Position numbers and translations under genes: made by a program. From contig CAWADT010000015.1 of the NCBI GenBank assembly GCA_963780865.1, forward strand, positions 172,066 through 236,065: a stretch of DNA of 64,000 bases. The letters run 5' to 3'. This DNA is from FEN-1073 sp963780865. Its GTDB lineage: Bacteria > Chloroflexota > Anaerolineae > Anaerolineales > RBG-16-64-43. Positions 1-8,160 of the stretch are shown in pieces. A model generated the notes under the pieces. It was not told where the DNA came from. It saw only the letters and a list, made by a program, of their open reading frames with translations, and searched no databases. How positions within the stretch are numbered: the first letter of the stretch is position 1; each line of letters opens with the position of its first letter.

Positions 1-132
1 GCAGGCTACGGATTTGCCCGACATAAAGGGTACGGCACGCGCCAGCATGCCGAAGCGCTTCTCCGCCTGGGCGCCTGCCCGGAACACAGGCAATCGTACG
101 CTCCAGTCCAACGGGTCTCCGGACCCCCTCCG

Positions 133-138
133 GTATAA
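133..138 (+). promoter_or_regulatory. -10 box of the sortase promoter
   Basis: A perfect TATAAT lies 20 bases upstream of the ATG chosen for the sortase gene. No good -35 box is visible, so only the -10 element is called. The predicted transcript would have a leader of roughly a dozen bases. Confidence 0.45.
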
Positions 139-157
139 TGCGGTCGACCGAATTCCC

Positions 158-1027
158 ATGAGCCCACGCGATCCAAACGACCTGTCGATCGAAGAACTGG
201 AACGGCTGTTGGCAGCCAAACGCCAGGCCGCAAGGAAAGGACGGATCCAGCGGTTCGTGCGCTCGGGGCGCGCTGTGCTGGCCGAGCCGTCTGCGAACTC
301 GGGCAGCTTCCCGTCGGGCGCATCCGATTCTCCGCCGCGCGGTAAAAGCCCGCTGGATCGGCTGTTGCTGTACCTTGAAATCGGCGCGGCGATTGTCTTG
401 GGATTTGTCGTCCTGCAATTTATCTTGCGGCTGCAGGATATCAACCGCGAATCCATCGCGCTCGTTTTTTCCGGCACGCCGTCTTCCACCCCGCTGATCA
501 CCGCCGTCGTCCTGCCTTCCGGTCATACGCCGCCGACTGCCTCGGGCGGAGCGCAGCCCAACGACAACGAAGTGCCCGCCAATCTCCGCCCGTTGCTGCA
601 ATCGTACCAATCCCTGGCCATCCCCACCCGCGGGCCGGAGCAGCCCCTCCGCCTGGATCTGCCCAGTCTGGACAAGATCAACATGACGGTGGTGGAAGGC
701 GACGGATGGGAGCAGCTCAAGCAGGGGGTCGGCCATCACATCGGCAGCGCCAATCCGGGGACGGCCGGCAACGTCGTGCTCTCCGCCCACGACGATATTT
801 ACGGGGAACTGTTCCGCGATCTGGACTCGTTGAAACCGGGCGATGAAGCCGTCCTGTATACCGCCACCCAGAAATTCTATTATCGCGTTGTCACGGTTCA
901 ATTGGTCGAACCGACGGATGTGTCCATCATGGGCCCCACGGTCCGCCCGACACTGACGCTGATTTCTTGTTATCCCTACATGGTCGACACCCAGCGAATC
1001 GTGGTGACGGCGGAATTGTCGCCTTAA
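158..1027 (+). CDS. Sortase family transpeptidase, membrane anchored
   Basis: Sortases cleave a sorting signal on secreted proteins and transfer them to the cell wall or to each other. The protein has about 289 residues from the ATG at 158. An upstream in-frame start at 14 exists, but it would place the TATAAT box inside the gene. A charged cytoplasmic N-terminus is followed by one membrane segment (about residues 70-92), a Thr/Pro-rich linker and the sortase barrel. The catalytic residues are visible: His about 211 (LSAHDD), Cys about 271 (TLISCYP) and Arg about 280 (TQRIVV). The usual SGHR around the His is SAHDD here. No LPXTG-type substrate is encoded in the window. An LCP ligase lies downstream, which fits cell-surface assembly. 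Family assignment is firm; class and substrate are unknown. Confidence 0.9.
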   Translation: MSPRDPNDLSIEELERLLAAKRQAARKGRIQRFVRSGRAVLAEPSANSGSFPSGASDSPPRGKSPLDRLLLYLEIGAAIVLGFVVLQFILRLQDINRESIALVFSGTPSSTPLITAVVLPSGHTPPTASGGAQPNDNEVPANLRPLLQSYQSLAIPTRGPEQPLRLDLPSLDKINMTVVEGDGWEQLKQGVGHHIGSANPGTAGNVVLSAHDDIYGELFRDLDSLKPGDEAVLYTATQKFYYRVVTVQLVEPTDVSIMGPTVRPTLTLISCYPYMVDTQRIVVTAELSP

Positions 1028-1048
1028 GCCAATTCAATTTATTAACAA

Positions 1049-1194
1049 GTTGTTGAAAAACGTCGAATTTGTTTTGGTCGGACAAACCATCCCCCCTTTC
1101 ATCCCCCCATTTTCCAATAAAAAATGGGGGGAGTGAGGGGGGCGGGTTTACCAACGGGAAGATGACACCAAGATGAATTGAGTTTTTCAACATC
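1049..1194. repeat. Inverted-repeat element with G/C-run hairpin
   Basis: Imperfect terminal inverted repeats (TGTTGAAAAAC near 1050 and GTTTTTCAACA near 1182) enclose a long stem. The core pairs CCCCCCATTTT (1103-1113) with AAAATGGGGGG (1121-1131) around a 7-base loop, and outer C-runs pair with outer G-runs. It has no coding capacity. It resembles a small non-autonomous mobile element or a dispersed intergenic palindrome, and it sits just after the sortase stop, where it could also slow transcription. Confidence 0.6.
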
Positions 1195-1592
1195 GTGTAA
1201 AGCACAGGTTAAATCCACATATGCAATTGCTAATCGTGGAGTAACAAATGCGTCGAAACTCTTCAATGTTCTGAGATATCCCGGGGAAGCCCGTCACGGC
1301 AGGGCATGTGTGCGGAATCCGCTAAATTTTGGCCGAACAATTTTATAGGGCAGGTTAACCTCGAGATAATTTACAAATTTCGATCCGATCTTTTTAGCCA
1401 AATAATAAGGTTTTCCTAAGAAGACCGTCTTTAATCGCCCCGCTCGCATTCTTGTGCTACAATTCGCCCGATTTCCCTCCGGCGAAAGCGCCGTCTCTCA
1501 ATTGGATTCTCGTTCGAAGCAGCGTGACGGAATCCTCCGCCGGCCGGGAGGAAGCATCTTTCGCAGGACATCCGAAAGGATAAGGAATGTAA
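1195..1592. other. Intergenic stretch, possible leader of the LCP unit
   Basis: This non-coding stretch is relatively AT-rich between 1320 and 1440. A TACAAT -10-like box lies at 1458-1463 without a convincing -35. The following 130 bases contain short GC hairpins (for example CCGGCG/CGCCG near 1480) and would form the leader of the small membrane protein and LCP transcript. No known riboswitch class is recognised. Confidence 0.3.
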
Positions 1593-1739
1593 ATGAAGGA
1601 AAAAAGGTATCGCACCGCAACGCGCGATGATTTAAAAAATCCGGACTACACTTATATCCGGCAGGATTTGCGTAGAATCCTGCTCATCGCCTGCTCCTTT
1701 ATCGCCGTCATGGTCATCCTTTCCTTTGTGTTTAAATAA
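1593..1739 (+). CDS. 48-residue single-span membrane protein
   Basis: This short gene starts at the ATG at 1593 behind a GGATAAGGA ribosome-binding region and encodes 48 residues. The first 27 residues are charged (Lys/Arg/Asp). They are followed by one hydrophobic helix (about residues 28-46, including one Cys) and a terminal Lys. It ends 20 bases before the LCP gene and is probably cotranscribed with it. The layout suggests a small membrane accessory to the LCP enzyme, but no function is recognised. Confidence 0.6.
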   Translation: MKEKRYRTATRDDLKNPDYTYIRQDLRRILLIACSFIAVMVILSFVFK

Positions 1740-1759
1740 ACCCGGAAAGCGGACAACGT

Positions 1760-3280
1760 ATGTCTTCCTATCTGCCGAAGCCAAAATCCAAACAACCAAA
1801 GATTCAAAAATCCCCCGAACCTCCGCGGAAAGCGGAACCCGTTCAGGCTATGGAACCGGCCGCGCCCGAACCGCCAAAACCCGCCGCTCCCCGCGGCCTC
1901 CCGGAATGGGCCAAGGGCATGCTGGCCACCCTGCTGGTCGCCTTCATCCTGCTGGTGGGAGTTGGTTCCTTCTCTCTGGTGCGAACGTTCATCGGCAGCG
2001 GGATGACCAACCTCAATCCCTTTAATCCCCCGCAAGTGGACAACACGCCTCTTCCCGGCGTAACCCCGACCCAAATTCCGCTGGCCGGACCGGAATACAA
2101 ACCCTGGAACGGTGTGGATCGCGTGACGATCCTCGCCATGGGGCTCGACGCGCGGGATATCGGGCCGGACGCCAATAGCACCGCAGCCCGCACCGATACG
2201 ATGGTCGTGCTAAGTTTGGATCCGGTAACGAAGATCGCCTCGATGCTTTCCATCCCCCGCGACCTCTACGTGGATATTCCCGGTTATGGATTCGACAAAA
2301 TTAATAAGGCCTATTTCGACGGCGAGGCGAACCGGCTGCAAATCGGCGGAGCCGGTCTGGCCATTCAGACGGTCGAGAATCTGCTCGGGATCCCGATCGA
2401 TTATTACGCCGTTCTCGACTTTAATTCCTTCACGGCATTCGTCGACACCATCAATGGGATCGACGTGTACGTCCCCTTCGATAACATGATCATCGACCCG
2501 GTCGGCCCGCATAACACCACCCAGCTTCACTTCGGTTGGAATCACCTCGATGGCGCGCTGGCCCTCGGGTACGCCCGAAACCGCCATACGGCAAACGGCG
2601 ATTTCGATCGGGCGGCCCGAACTCAGCAGGTGATCCTCGCCATCCGGGATAAGGTCCTCAACCTCGATCTGCTTCCCAGCCTGCTCCTGAAAGCGCCGCA
2701 GCTCTGGAGTCAGGCCAGCACTAGCATCAAGACCAATTTGACGATGGATCAGATCATCCAGCTGGCGCTGGTGGCCAAAGACATCAAACGCCAGAACATC
2801 CGCCAGGGCGTTATCGACAATGACTGCCTCCTGGCCATCGAAACCATCAACAATGAAGATACCTTGATCCCCGACCTGGAAAAAGTCCGCGAGTTGCGGG
2901 CCAAGGTGTTCACTTCCGGCGGGGTGCTCGGTTACGCCACGCCACCCACCGATCTCACGTCGCTGGCTTTTCTGGAAAACGCCAAGATCGAGATCGTCAA
3001 CGGCGCCGGCATCACCGGTCTGGCCGGAGCGACCAAGGCCTACCTCGTCAGTAAGGGCTTTGCCGACGCGAACATCACCATTGGCACTGCCACGGCGGAT
3101 GACTTATATTCTCATCCGACCAACACCTTGATTACCGACTTCAGCGGAATGCCCTATACGGTTCGCTTCCTGGCCAGCCTGATGAAACTGACTTCCACGG
3201 GCCTAGCGACCAACTTCCGAGCGAACAACAGCGTGGATGTTGAAATTTTCCTGAGATCCGATTGGACGGTTCCGCAATAA
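1760..3280 (+). CDS. LytR-CpsA-Psr (LCP) family glycopolymer ligase with LytR_C domain
   Basis: LCP proteins transfer undecaprenyl-linked glycopolymers to peptidoglycan outside the membrane. The protein has 506 residues: a Pro/Lys-rich cytoplasmic tail, one membrane segment (about 50-75), an LCP domain (about 115-330) and a C-terminal LytR_C domain (about 410-495). LCP hallmarks include the RTDTMVVLSL strand, SIPRDLYVDIPG and the Arg-containing YARNRH segment. The C-terminal domain begins with IEIVNGAGITGLA. The gene follows the 48-residue membrane protein and ends in a strong terminator. With the nearby sortase it suggests a peptidoglycan-based surface carrying attached polymers. Confidence 0.92.
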   Translation: MSSYLPKPKSKQPKIQKSPEPPRKAEPVQAMEPAAPEPPKPAAPRGLPEWAKGMLATLLVAFILLVGVGSFSLVRTFIGSGMTNLNPFNPPQVDNTPLPGVTPTQIPLAGPEYKPWNGVDRVTILAMGLDARDIGPDANSTAARTDTMVVLSLDPVTKIASMLSIPRDLYVDIPGYGFDKINKAYFDGEANRLQIGGAGLAIQTVENLLGIPIDYYAVLDFNSFTAFVDTINGIDVYVPFDNMIIDPVGPHNTTQLHFGWNHLDGALALGYARNRHTANGDFDRAARTQQVILAIRDKVLNLDLLPSLLLKAPQLWSQASTSIKTNLTMDQIIQLALVAKDIKRQNIRQGVIDNDCLLAIETINNEDTLIPDLEKVRELRAKVFTSGGVLGYATPPTDLTSLAFLENAKIEIVNGAGITGLAGATKAYLVSKGFADANITIGTATADDLYSHPTNTLITDFSGMPYTVRFLASLMKLTSTGLATNFRANNSVDVEIFLRSDWTVPQ

Positions 3281-3306
3281 TTCCGGCGGAAGGATAAAGC
3301 GAGGAA

Positions 3307-3338
3307 GCAGGGAGCGGAAAACCGCTCCCTGCTTTTTT
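3307..3338 (+). terminator. Intrinsic terminator after the LCP gene
   Basis: An 11-bp perfect stem GCAGGGAGCGG / CCGCTCCCTGC with a 4-base loop (AAAA) is followed by six Ts. It ends the plus-strand unit, and its T-run overlaps the 3' end of convergent purA. The T-run is only on the plus-strand side. Confidence 0.9.
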
Positions 3339-4626
3339 AATTCCAGGGGATGATTTCGTCGCGTTCCGATCCGACCGAGACCAGCGACACCGGAACGCCC
3401 GTCTCGCGCTCGATCATTTCCACGTACTTTCTCGCCGCCTCGGGCAGTTCCTTTCGGGTTCTCGCCTGGCGGATTTCCTCCTCCCAGCCTGGGAGGTCCT
3501 CATACACTGGTTCGAAACCATCAATCCGGGACGCCCCCATCGGGAGGTCCCGGAAGTCGCGCCCGGACCCACGGTAGGCGTTGCACACGCGGACGGGATT
3601 CAATCCGCTAAGAATATCCAATTTCGTCACAACGAATTCGGTGATGCCGTTGAGCCGTGTGGAATACCGGAGCAAGACCAGATCGAGCCAACCGCAGCGA
3701 CGCGGCCTGTGCGTGGTGGTTCCGAATTCATCCCAGGGAAGCGAGCCGTCCCCGCGCAACCGGTTGCCGATATCGCCTGTCTCCTCGGTGGGAAACGGGC
3801 CTTCCCCGACGCGCGTTTGAAATGCCTTGACCACGCCGATGATCCGGCCGAGCGACTTGGCTCCAACGCCGAGGCCGGACAGCGCTCCCGCCACGCCGGT
3901 GCTCGAGCTGGTGACGAATGGATACGTCCCCTGATCCAGATCCAGGAGCGCGCCTTGGGCGCCTTCCGCCAGAACGGTCTTCCCATTGCGCAGGGCGTTG
4001 TCTACCAGCCAAAGCGTATCCGCCACATACGGGCCGAGAATTTGCGCGTATCGATAGAACTCGGCGGCAATGGTGTCGGCGTCCAGCGACGGGCAGCCGT
4101 AGAGTTTTTCCAGCAGCTCGTTTCCGCGGAGGATTTGCTCTTTGATTTTATCGGCGCACTCTTCGGGCTGCGCCATCGCTTCGGCTCGGACGCCGCGCCG
4201 AAAGCTTTTATCCGCGTACGCCGGACCGATCCCGCATCCGGTGGTCCCCAGCCGCTTGGCGCGGGAGGCTTCCTCGGCCTTGTCGAGGGCGATGTGCATC
4301 GGGGTCAACAAATGAGCGGCAGGGGAAATCTTGATCCGCTCGGGATTGCAATCAACGCCCTGCGACCGGAGCTGGTCCATCTCCGCCAGCAGGCGTTGCG
4401 GATTGATCACCATCCCGCTCCCCAAAACGCAGACGGGGTGGGGATGGACGATCCCCGATGGGATTAGATGCAGGCGAAAAATTTTTCCGTCGGCCGTCAC
4501 GGTATGTCCGGCGTTGTCGCCGCCGGAGAAGCGGGCCACCACGGCCGCCTCGGATGCAAGCGCATCCAAAATGCGCCCTTTGCCTTCGTCGCCCCATTGC
4601 GCGCCAAGAATTACATGCAGTGGCAT
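3337..4626 (-). CDS. purA: Adenylosuccinate synthetase
   Basis: PurA catalyses the GTP-dependent condensation of IMP with aspartate, the first committed step from IMP to AMP. The protein has 429 residues, the usual family length. The N-terminal P-loop-like GDEGKG (residues 12-17) and the following FSGGDNAGHTV segment are typical. Further hallmarks are TTGCGIGPAYADK, GAQGALLDLDQGTYPFVTSS and the C-terminal TTHRPRRCGWLD. An AAGGAGAG ribosome-binding site lies 6 bases before the ATG. The gene is single, converging on the LCP gene, and is preceded by a leader hairpin. Confidence 0.97.
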   Translation of the reverse strand: MPLHVILGAQWGDEGKGRILDALASEAAVVARFSGGDNAGHTVTADGKIFRLHLIPSGIVHPHPVCVLGSGMVINPQRLLAEMDQLRSQGVDCNPERIKISPAAHLLTPMHIALDKAEEASRAKRLGTTGCGIGPAYADKSFRRGVRAEAMAQPEECADKIKEQILRGNELLEKLYGCPSLDADTIAAEFYRYAQILGPYVADTLWLVDNALRNGKTVLAEGAQGALLDLDQGTYPFVTSSSTGVAGALSGLGVGAKSLGRIIGVVKAFQTRVGEGPFPTEETGDIGNRLRGDGSLPWDEFGTTTHRPRRCGWLDLVLLRYSTRLNGITEFVVTKLDILSGLNPVRVCNAYRGSGRDFRDLPMGASRIDGFEPVYEDLPGWEEEIRQARTRKELPEAARKYVEMIERETGVPVSLVSVGSERDEIIPWN

Positions 4627-4673
4627 AGATCACTCTCCTTCCGGACCGGAGTCGCCATCGTTCAGGCGCTAAA

Positions 4674-4697
4674 CGAGGGCGTCATGCAACGCCCTCG
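4674..4697 (-). other. Hairpin in the purA leader
   Basis: A CGAGGGCGT / ACGCCCTCG stem lies about 50 bases upstream of the purA ATG. It lacks a T-run, so it is not a terminator. Neither purine-riboswitch core sequences nor a PurR-like box is recognisable. Confidence 0.35.
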
Positions 4698-4901
4698 CCG
4701 TCGGACCGGACCGATATTCCTCGGGTTCTCTTGAGTTAAGTATGCCACAAAAACACCGCCACCGCATCCCCCTTTTTCCTTGCGCTTTCCATTTCAAACC
4801 GTTTTCCCAATTGTGCGTATATCTGCAAGGACCGGAAACCCGCTGCCTTGTTCCTTTCCGCCTCAGGAGGTGCGATACAATACGCCGGAGGATTTTCAAC
4901 C

Positions 4902-5756
4902 TTGGAATCGTCTCCGTCCCATCCGGATGTTCCGGCCGCAAATTCCGACCATCCCGGCGGATTCATCCGCTACGGTCGATGGCTGATATTAATCGCCTTT
5001 ATTGCGGTTCTGTTGTTTGGGCTTTGGGCAGCTCCGGCGGGGCTGCTCGGCAAAGCGGACGCCATCGGATACGCCGTCTGCCACAGGATCGATTTGCGTT
5101 CCTTCCACCTCGGCGACCGCCAGCTGCCGCTCTGCGCGCGCTGCACGGGGACTTTTCTGGGCGTCATCGTCGGGGTGGCGATTCTGATCCTGCTTGGACG
5201 CGGCCGGTCCGTTGTCTGGCCACCGCGCAAGCTGTTCGCCGTGCTGGTGCTCACTGCCGTTCCGTGGGGGTTCGACGGCGTGAATTCCTACGCGTATCTT
5301 TTTCCCCAGCTGCCCCACCTGTATACGCCGGAGAACTGGTTGCGATTGACTACGGGGACTTTCCTGGGATTGGCCATGGCGGCGGTATTTCTTCCTGCGG
5401 TGAACCAGAGCTTATGGAAAACCGGCTCGCCGGATCCGGTTCTGAAAAATTTCCGCGAGCTGCTGCTGTACTTCCTGGCGGCGCCGGTTTTAATCGTCCT
5501 GGTGCTGCTGGAAAACCCGATCATCCTCTACCCGCTCGCCCTGTTGAGCACGGTGGGCGTCCTGTATTTGCTGACGGGAGTGTATACGGCGATCCTGTTG
5601 ATGTTGTTCCGGAAGGAAAATTTTGCGGAGACGTTTCACGACGCTTGGCCGGTTCTCGTGGCCGGGTTGACGATCGGATTGCTCCAAATCATGGCGATCG
5701 ACGCCGTCCGGATGTATTTCACCCACACCTGGGGCGGTTTTAACCTGGGCGGATGA
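4902..5756 (+). CDS. DUF2085 polytopic membrane protein
   Basis: The TTG at 4902 is preferred because a GGAGGA site lies about 11 bases upstream and a TACAAT box lies at 4876-4881; a longer in-frame start at 4848 would overlap that promoter. The protein has about 284 residues with around seven hydrophobic segments. It carries the DUF2085 signature of conserved Cys/His residues in YAVCHRIDLRSFHLGDRQLPLC-type sequence followed by CARCTG near residue 80. Family function is unknown; the Cys/His cluster suggests metal or redox chemistry at the membrane. A DUF4126 membrane protein follows 81 bases downstream. Confidence 0.8.
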   Translation: MESSPSHPDVPAANSDHPGGFIRYGRWLILIAFIAVLLFGLWAAPAGLLGKADAIGYAVCHRIDLRSFHLGDRQLPLCARCTGTFLGVIVGVAILILLGRGRSVVWPPRKLFAVLVLTAVPWGFDGVNSYAYLFPQLPHLYTPENWLRLTTGTFLGLAMAAVFLPAVNQSLWKTGSPDPVLKNFRELLLYFLAAPVLIVLVLLENPIILYPLALLSTVGVLYLLTGVYTAILLMLFRKENFAETFHDAWPVLVAGLTIGLLQIMAIDAVRMYFTHTWGGFNLGG

Positions 5757-5837
5757 GGCAAGGGACAACGAAGGGGCAACGGCGGAAGAAACCGGGGCGC
5801 ATAGGGGAGAACCCCGCACTCCCGCAGGAGGTAAACA

Positions 5838-6398
5838 ATGGATATTTTTTCCGCGTTCGGGTTATCCGCCAGCGCAGGATTGAATGCCTACATCCCGCTG
5901 CTGGTGGTGGGATTGCTGGCCCGCTACACCGGGACCATTAAACTCGGCCCGCCCTGGGACACGCTTACCGATCCTTGGGTGTTGCTGGTGCTCGCCGTAC
6001 TCCTGCTGGTGGAAATCGTCGCCGATAAAATTCCTGCGGTGAATCACGCCAACGATGTCATGCAATCGTTCATCCGCCCCGTGGCCGGGGCGATCGTGTT
6101 TGCCGCCAGTTCGCACATCATCACAAACGTGAGCCCGGTGCTGGCCATGATCTGCGGGCTCTTCATCGCCGGGGCGATCCACGGCGCCAAGGCGCTGGCG
6201 ATCCGCCCGGCCGTCACGGTCACCACGGCGGGCGCCGGCACTCCGGTTGTAAGCGCGGCGGAAGATATTCTCGCCACCGTGCTTTCCATCATCGCAATTC
6301 TGGTCCCGGTTGTGCTCGGGGCGCTGATTTGCGTCGCAGCCGCGTGGATCATTTGGATGATCTGGCGCAGGATTAACCGCGAAGCGAAGACAACCTGA
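5838..6398 (+). CDS. DUF4126 family membrane protein
   Basis: The protein has 186 residues and begins 7 bases after a GCAGGAGG ribosome-binding site. The N-terminus (FGLSASAGLNAYIPLLVVGL) and the EIVADKIPAVN segment match the DUF4126 pattern. It has four to five hydrophobic helices and Gly/Ala-rich packing. Biochemical function is not known. It probably shares a transcript with the DUF2085 gene upstream. Confidence 0.8.
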   Translation: MDIFSAFGLSASAGLNAYIPLLVVGLLARYTGTIKLGPPWDTLTDPWVLLVLAVLLLVEIVADKIPAVNHANDVMQSFIRPVAGAIVFAASSHIITNVSPVLAMICGLFIAGAIHGAKALAIRPAVTVTTAGAGTPVVSAAEDILATVLSIIAILVPVVLGALICVAAAWIIWMIWRRINREAKTT

Positions 6399-6549
6399 TC
6401 CTCGGGTGAGAGAAACTCGTCGATGGGCGCGCCCGGCGGCCTCAGGCGATGCGGAGGAACCCGCCGTCGCAGAAAGTCGACGGGGCTGGTCCAGCATCAG
6501 GTTTTTTCATCCGGTTCGTCTCGTTGGTGCGCTTTTTAGGAATATCGGG

Positions 6550-6555
6550 TACAAT
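6550..6555 (+). promoter_or_regulatory. -10 box upstream of a small membrane protein
   Basis: TACAAT lies 48 bases upstream of the ATG at 6603. The best -35 candidate (TTGGTG, 6524-6529) is 20 bases away, longer than optimal. Confidence 0.35.
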
Positions 6556-6602
6556 GAAAACCATCCGCTCTTGGCTCATCATCGTTCGGAGGAGGATATT
6601 CC

Positions 6603-6770
6603 ATGGTACAGCAAGCGCCGGCTCCGGCTAAAAAGTCCAATAGCACCCGCAACATTGTCATCATCGTCATCGTCGTTGTACTGGTCCTGTGCTGCGTTTG
6701 CATCGGCGGAAGTCTCCTCTATTTCTGCGGTGATGTGATCACCGGCGCCGCCAAAGGCTGCAACTTCTAG
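6603..6770 (+). CDS. 55-residue Cys-containing single-span membrane protein
   Basis: The ATG at 6603 follows a GGAGGATATTCC ribosome-binding region and opens a 55-residue frame ending at TAG 6770. A Pro/Lys/Ser-rich N-terminus precedes one strongly hydrophobic helix (about residues 17-41) with Cys residues at 30, 31 and 33. The short tail contains two more Cys (42 and 53). It has its own -10 box and terminator, so it looks like a real monocistronic gene. Function is unrecognised. Confidence 0.55.
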   Translation: MVQQAPAPAKKSNSTRNIVIIVIVVVLVLCCVCIGGSLLYFCGDVITGAAKGCNF

Positions 6771-6806
6771 CACGGATTCTGATTCCACATCGTTTAGGGT
6801 TATCAC

Positions 6807-6845
6807 GAGGGCGGCCGAAAATAACGGCCGCCCTCCGATTTTTAA
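6807..6845 (+). terminator. Terminator after the 55-residue membrane protein gene
   Basis: The perfect 11-bp stem GAGGGCGGCCG / CGGCCGCCCTC with a 7-base loop is followed by a short T-run (CGATTTTTAA). It overlaps the end of the convergent thiQ-like gene and may also serve that strand weakly. Confidence 0.8.
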
Positions 6846-7882
6846 TCCCCGATCCACGTCCCATGGGCGGGAATCCAAACTAGCTGTTCCCCTTCGCGGA
6901 ACGGCTCGGCGGATGCACACACAATCTCCCGGGACGAACTGTCCTCCAGGACAATCCGATATCCCTCCTCTCGCCGGATGCATTCCCTCACCACACCTCG
7001 GATTCCTTTTCGGGCGCCGCGCTTTCCATGCAGGAACGCGCCTCCTCCTGGACGCAAAAGAATCCACCCTCTGGCGCCACTCGGCGGAGCGGGCTCCTGA
7101 TGTTCCGCTGGAAACTCACCTAAGGAGGTTTCGATCCGCAACGGACTCCCGGGCCGCACCTGGCCGGGGAGAATATTCCCCAGACCCAAAAAGTTCGCAA
7201 TCCAGATCGAAGCCGGCCGCGCCACGATTTCTTCCGGGGTCCCCTGTTGAACGATCCGTCCGCCATGCAGTATAGCCACCCGCGCAGCGACGGCGAAGGC
7301 TTCCTCCTGATCGTGGGTGACGTACAAGGCAGGGATCCGCATCGACTTCAGCAGGCGTCGGATTTCCTGGACCAATTCCTCGCGCAACGCGCGATCCAGC
7401 GCGCCGAGCGGCTCGTCGAGCATGAGGACTCGCGGCTGCGGAGCCAACGCGCGGGCCAGCGCCACGCGCTGTTGCTCCCCGCCGGAAAGTTCCGCCACGG
7501 GCCGCTGCGCGAAGGCCGCGAGGTTGACCCGCTCCAAAGCCTCCCGCACTTCACGCCCGATGCGATCGCGGGGAAAATTTTTCATCCGCAGCCCGAAGGC
7601 GACGTTTTCCGCCACGTTCAAATGCGGGAACAAGGCATAATCCTGGAACATCAATCCGAAACCGCGGAGGTGGGCCGGCCTGCCGGTGACCTGCGTGCCG
7701 TTCCACACCACCTCTCCCCGATCGGGCAATTCCAACCCCGCTATGATTTTAAGCAGGGTGCTTTTCCCGCTCCCCGAAGGGCCGAGCAGGCACACCGTTT
7801 CGTCTTCGCCGAGCCGCAGCGAGACGCTCTCCAAGAGGGGTTTTCCCTCATACGATTTCCCGATGTCACACAATTCCAGCAT
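6842..7882 (-). CDS. thiQ: Thiamine ABC transporter ATP-binding protein (ThiQ-like)
   Basis: This ATPase powers thiamine uptake through the ThiP-like permease encoded upstream. It has 346 residues. The ABC domain (1-235) shows Walker A GPSGSGKS (34-41), the Q-loop in MFQDYALFP, signature LSGGEQQ (132-138), Walker B LMLDEP (153-158) and the switch His in VTHDQEEA. The remaining 110 residues form a TOBE-like regulatory domain, as in CysA/PotA-type ATPases and longer than classic ThiQ. The thiamine assignment rests on the operon (TPP riboswitch, thiN, thiB, thiP), because the ATPase alone would also fit iron or polyamine transport. A 278-base gap carrying a large hairpin separates it from thiP. 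Confidence 0.85.
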   Translation of the reverse strand: MLELCDIGKSYEGKPLLESVSLRLGEDETVCLLGPSGSGKSTLLKIIAGLELPDRGEVVWNGTQVTGRPAHLRGFGLMFQDYALFPHLNVAENVAFGLRMKNFPRDRIGREVREALERVNLAAFAQRPVAELSGGEQQRVALARALAPQPRVLMLDEPLGALDRALREELVQEIRRLLKSMRIPALYVTHDQEEAFAVAARVAILHGGRIVQQGTPEEIVARPASIWIANFLGLGNILPGQVRPGSPLRIETSLGEFPAEHQEPAPPSGARGWILLRPGGGAFLHGKRGARKGIRGVVRECIRREEGYRIVLEDSSSREIVCASAEPFREGEQLVWIPAHGTWIGD

Positions 7883-8036
7883 GCCAAACCTCTTTCATCG
7901 GCGTCCAACCCAGACTTTCAGACAAGCTCGGATGCGATATGCACTCTCTTTTTTTTTCACACGGATGCAAGCAGAGTGCAATGTCCGCCGAATGCTTTGG
8001 TGGTCTCGATAAATTAGGAACCCCTTCCCATCTTTC

Positions 8037-8118
8037 CTCTCCCGACCTCTCCCTCCTTCCCGTGATACGGCCCGTCCTCGAGCGAAGCGAGGGGAGAAGG
8101 AGGGAGAGGTCGGGAGAG
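8037..8118. repeat. Long perfect inverted repeat between thiP and thiQ
   Basis: A 23-bp arm (8037-8059) is perfectly complementary to 8096-8118; the arms are pyrimidine-rich and purine-rich. The 36-base loop contains a second small palindrome (CCTCGAGCGAAGCGAGG). It sits inside an operon in a 278-base gap that has no gene. No T-run follows on the minus strand. It looks like an inserted palindromic repeat unit rather than a normal terminator. Confidence 0.8.
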
Positions 8119-8160
8119 GGCGGAAGGGATGGAAAGCCGGAAAGGAAATTGAAACCTTCC

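Noticed and set aside
4627..4750. Possible purine riboswitch before purA
   Set aside because: Only a GC hairpin is present; the conserved purine aptamer junction sequences are absent.
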